Positions 62,971-64,000 of a stretch of 64,000 nt of DNA are shown here, piece after piece. Within the stretch, counting starts at the first letter, position 1. Each line of letters starts with the position of its first letter. The notes under the pieces were generated by a model, which was given only the letters and a program-made list of their open reading frames with translations, was not told the origin of the DNA and ran no database searches. This DNA comes from Rhodospirillales bacterium (GTDB taxonomy: Bacteria; Pseudomonadota; Alphaproteobacteria; Micavibrionales; Micavibrionaceae). Made by a program: the position numbers and the translations under genes. The DNA is taken from positions 2,108,001-2,172,000 of the forward strand of contig CP060239.1 in NCBI GenBank assembly GCA_023898785.1. The letters are read 5' to 3'.

Positions 62971-63942
62971 ATGATTTTACGGGGTGTCGCAGTTGCTATG
63001 ACGGGAAAAAACCATGATGTAAACATCATGGTGACATCTATTCAGATGGAAGAAGGGGCTGCGAATGATAACATCGAAATGGGTGAGCGTTGTTATGATT
63101 TTCGCCTTGATCTTTGTGATAAAGGCGCAGTTATTGACGCATTCAATCGGGTTGCAACGACGTTTAATGAAGTTGTCGATATGCAGGAGCGGCATTTAGC
63201 AAAGATCGATGAGCCTTACCGGCCCGTGGCCCTGATTGTTGGAGATAAGCAGGGAGGGAATTTCGACTATCAATCTTTGCGCAAGACTTTGTTTAATTTG
63301 CCGGACGAATTAAAGTTACAGCGTGAGGATATGCGTGATATTTGCGAAAAACTTTCACAATCCTTAAGAAAGTCTGTTTTGAAAATTGCTCGCTTTACCT
63401 ACCATCATAATGATGAGGTTTCATCAGGTGAGCTCCTCGCTGCGTTGGATAAAGAGAACGAATTTTTAGCGCGAAAAAAGGCAGAGTTGGACACGGGTGA
63501 GGAGGAGGCTCTTGAGGCGCTTGTGGATTATGCGTTAAGGGATGGTTATAATTACGGGCTCAACGTTAGGAAGTCATCTTCATCTCCGGACAACTGGTGC
63601 GACAACTGGCATCTTCGAGGTGAGCTCGACGTAAGAGGCACTCAGTATAATGATGAAAAAGGTCTTGCTCCTGTAGACTCTTATGCGGGGTGGCATCCTA
63701 CAATCAAGCTGGCATTTAATCTGGCTTTTAAAAGAGCTGTTGGTTTTCCGGCGAATATAGAATGTAAGTTGCCTTACGAAAAGCGTTCAAGGTTTTTTCA
63801 GGACCCTTTACGGTTAATGGTTATGGATCAACTCGATGTGGCGCACGGTCGTAACAGCGAGCATAATATCTCGATCAATTATAGAGATTTTGAGGCCGGT
63901 CTTTATTGTGAGCGTCTTGAGATACTCGGCAGCGCGCCATAA
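62971..63942 (+). CDS. Hypothetical protein
   Basis: I do not recognise it. The 323 residues show no signal peptide or membrane helix and have many charged residues. A mostly helical middle region includes NLPDELKLQREDMRDICEKL and DKENEFLARKKAELDTGEEE. The C-terminal third has aromatic motifs such as DNWCDNWHLRGELDVRG and SYAGWHPTIKLAFNLAFKRA. The reading frame is long and in-frame ATGs follow closely, so the exact start is uncertain. It sits between folB and the convergent thyA end. Confidence 0.75.
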   Translation: MILRGVAVAMTGKNHDVNIMVTSIQMEEGAANDNIEMGERCYDFRLDLCDKGAVIDAFNRVATTFNEVVDMQERHLAKIDEPYRPVALIVGDKQGGNFDYQSLRKTLFNLPDELKLQREDMRDICEKLSQSLRKSVLKIARFTYHHNDEVSSGELLAALDKENEFLARKKAELDTGEEEALEALVDYALRDGYNYGLNVRKSSSSPDNWCDNWHLRGELDVRGTQYNDEKGLAPVDSYAGWHPTIKLAFNLAFKRAVGFPANIECKLPYEKRSRFFQDPLRLMVMDQLDVAHGRNSEHNISINYRDFEAGLYCERLEILGSAP

Positions 63943-63948
63943 TTCGTT

Positions 63949-64000
63949 CTAAACCGCCACGGGGGCCTTGATGTGCGGGTGGGCCTGGTAGCCGACGAGT
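63949..64000 (-). CDS. thyA: Thymidylate synthase, C-terminal end (cut by window edge)
   Basis: Only 16 codons and a TAG stop at 63949 are visible. They read LVGYQAHPHIKAPVAV, and the ending YxPHPxIKAPVAV is the well-known ThyA C-terminus. ThyA makes dTMP and produces dihydrofolate, the substrate of FolA encoded nearby. Confidence 0.85.
   Translation of the reverse strand, partial: LVGYQAHPHIKAPVAV

Noticed and set aside
1..64000. CRISPR array, rRNA operon or integrase with attachment sites
   Set aside because: No regular repeat-spacer pattern, rRNA sequence or site-specific recombinase is visible. The tRNA-Arg has no adjacent integrase or partial repeat that I could see.

Overview
The window is 64 kb of an alphaproteobacterial chromosome of moderate G+C. 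The lineage is inferred from gene content: an alpha-type SspB, and thyA, folA, hflK, hflC, a Do-like protease, miaA, ilvI and ilvH, all on the minus strand and in the order I recall from many Alphaproteobacteria. The species cannot be named from the sequence; a deep-branching or Rhodospirillales/Micavibrionales-like lineage is a guess.

Left part (1-12 kb). ilvI-ilvH sit behind a 25-codon leader peptide rich in Leu, Val and Ile, followed by a hairpin with a T-run, so transcription attenuation is likely. Next come an oxygen-independent coproporphyrinogen oxidase (hemN) and a CBS-domain gene, with an FNR/FixK-type box upstream. An EF-hand gene is cut by IS copy 1. A tightly packed operon follows: mscS, a ZntB/CorA transporter, a Kef-type antiporter, rimK and an aspartoacylase-family gene.

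Central part (12-44 kb). This is a large exopolysaccharide locus. It holds galE, a WbaP-like initiating transferase, GDP-mannose synthesis split over two genes, four glycosyltransferases, a Wzy-like polymerase, a Wzx-like flippase, an export protein, an outer-membrane barrel, a Wzz/Wzc-like chain-length protein and a separate tyrosine-kinase-like ATPase. Two additions stand out. One is an exosortase/EpsI fusion with a VPLPA-type C-terminal sorting-signal protein and a PrsT-like TPR lipoprotein. The other is a sulfation module: cysD, a cysN-cysC fusion that makes PAPS, and three different sulfotransferases. I infer that the locus makes a sulfated exopolysaccharide.

Three copies of one 1343-bp IS3-family element lie at 5.4, 33.9 and 44.5 kb. 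Copy 2 interrupts a small gene in a phage-tail-like cluster. Copy 3 interrupts a GH13 glycosidase gene that also carries a 2-bp frameshift.

Right part (47.8-64 kb). This is mostly housekeeping: a TrkH potassium transporter, an envelope coiled-coil protein, a nucleosidase, miaA-degP-hflC-hflK, the Mrp iron-sulfur carrier, a second O-antigen-ligase-like protein with TPR-like repeats, sspB, a hydrolase, an ABC ATPase, tRNA-Arg(CCG), divergent folA/folB, an unknown gene and the end of thyA. The roughly 48 kb between miaA and ilvI looks like an insertion into the ancestral gene order.
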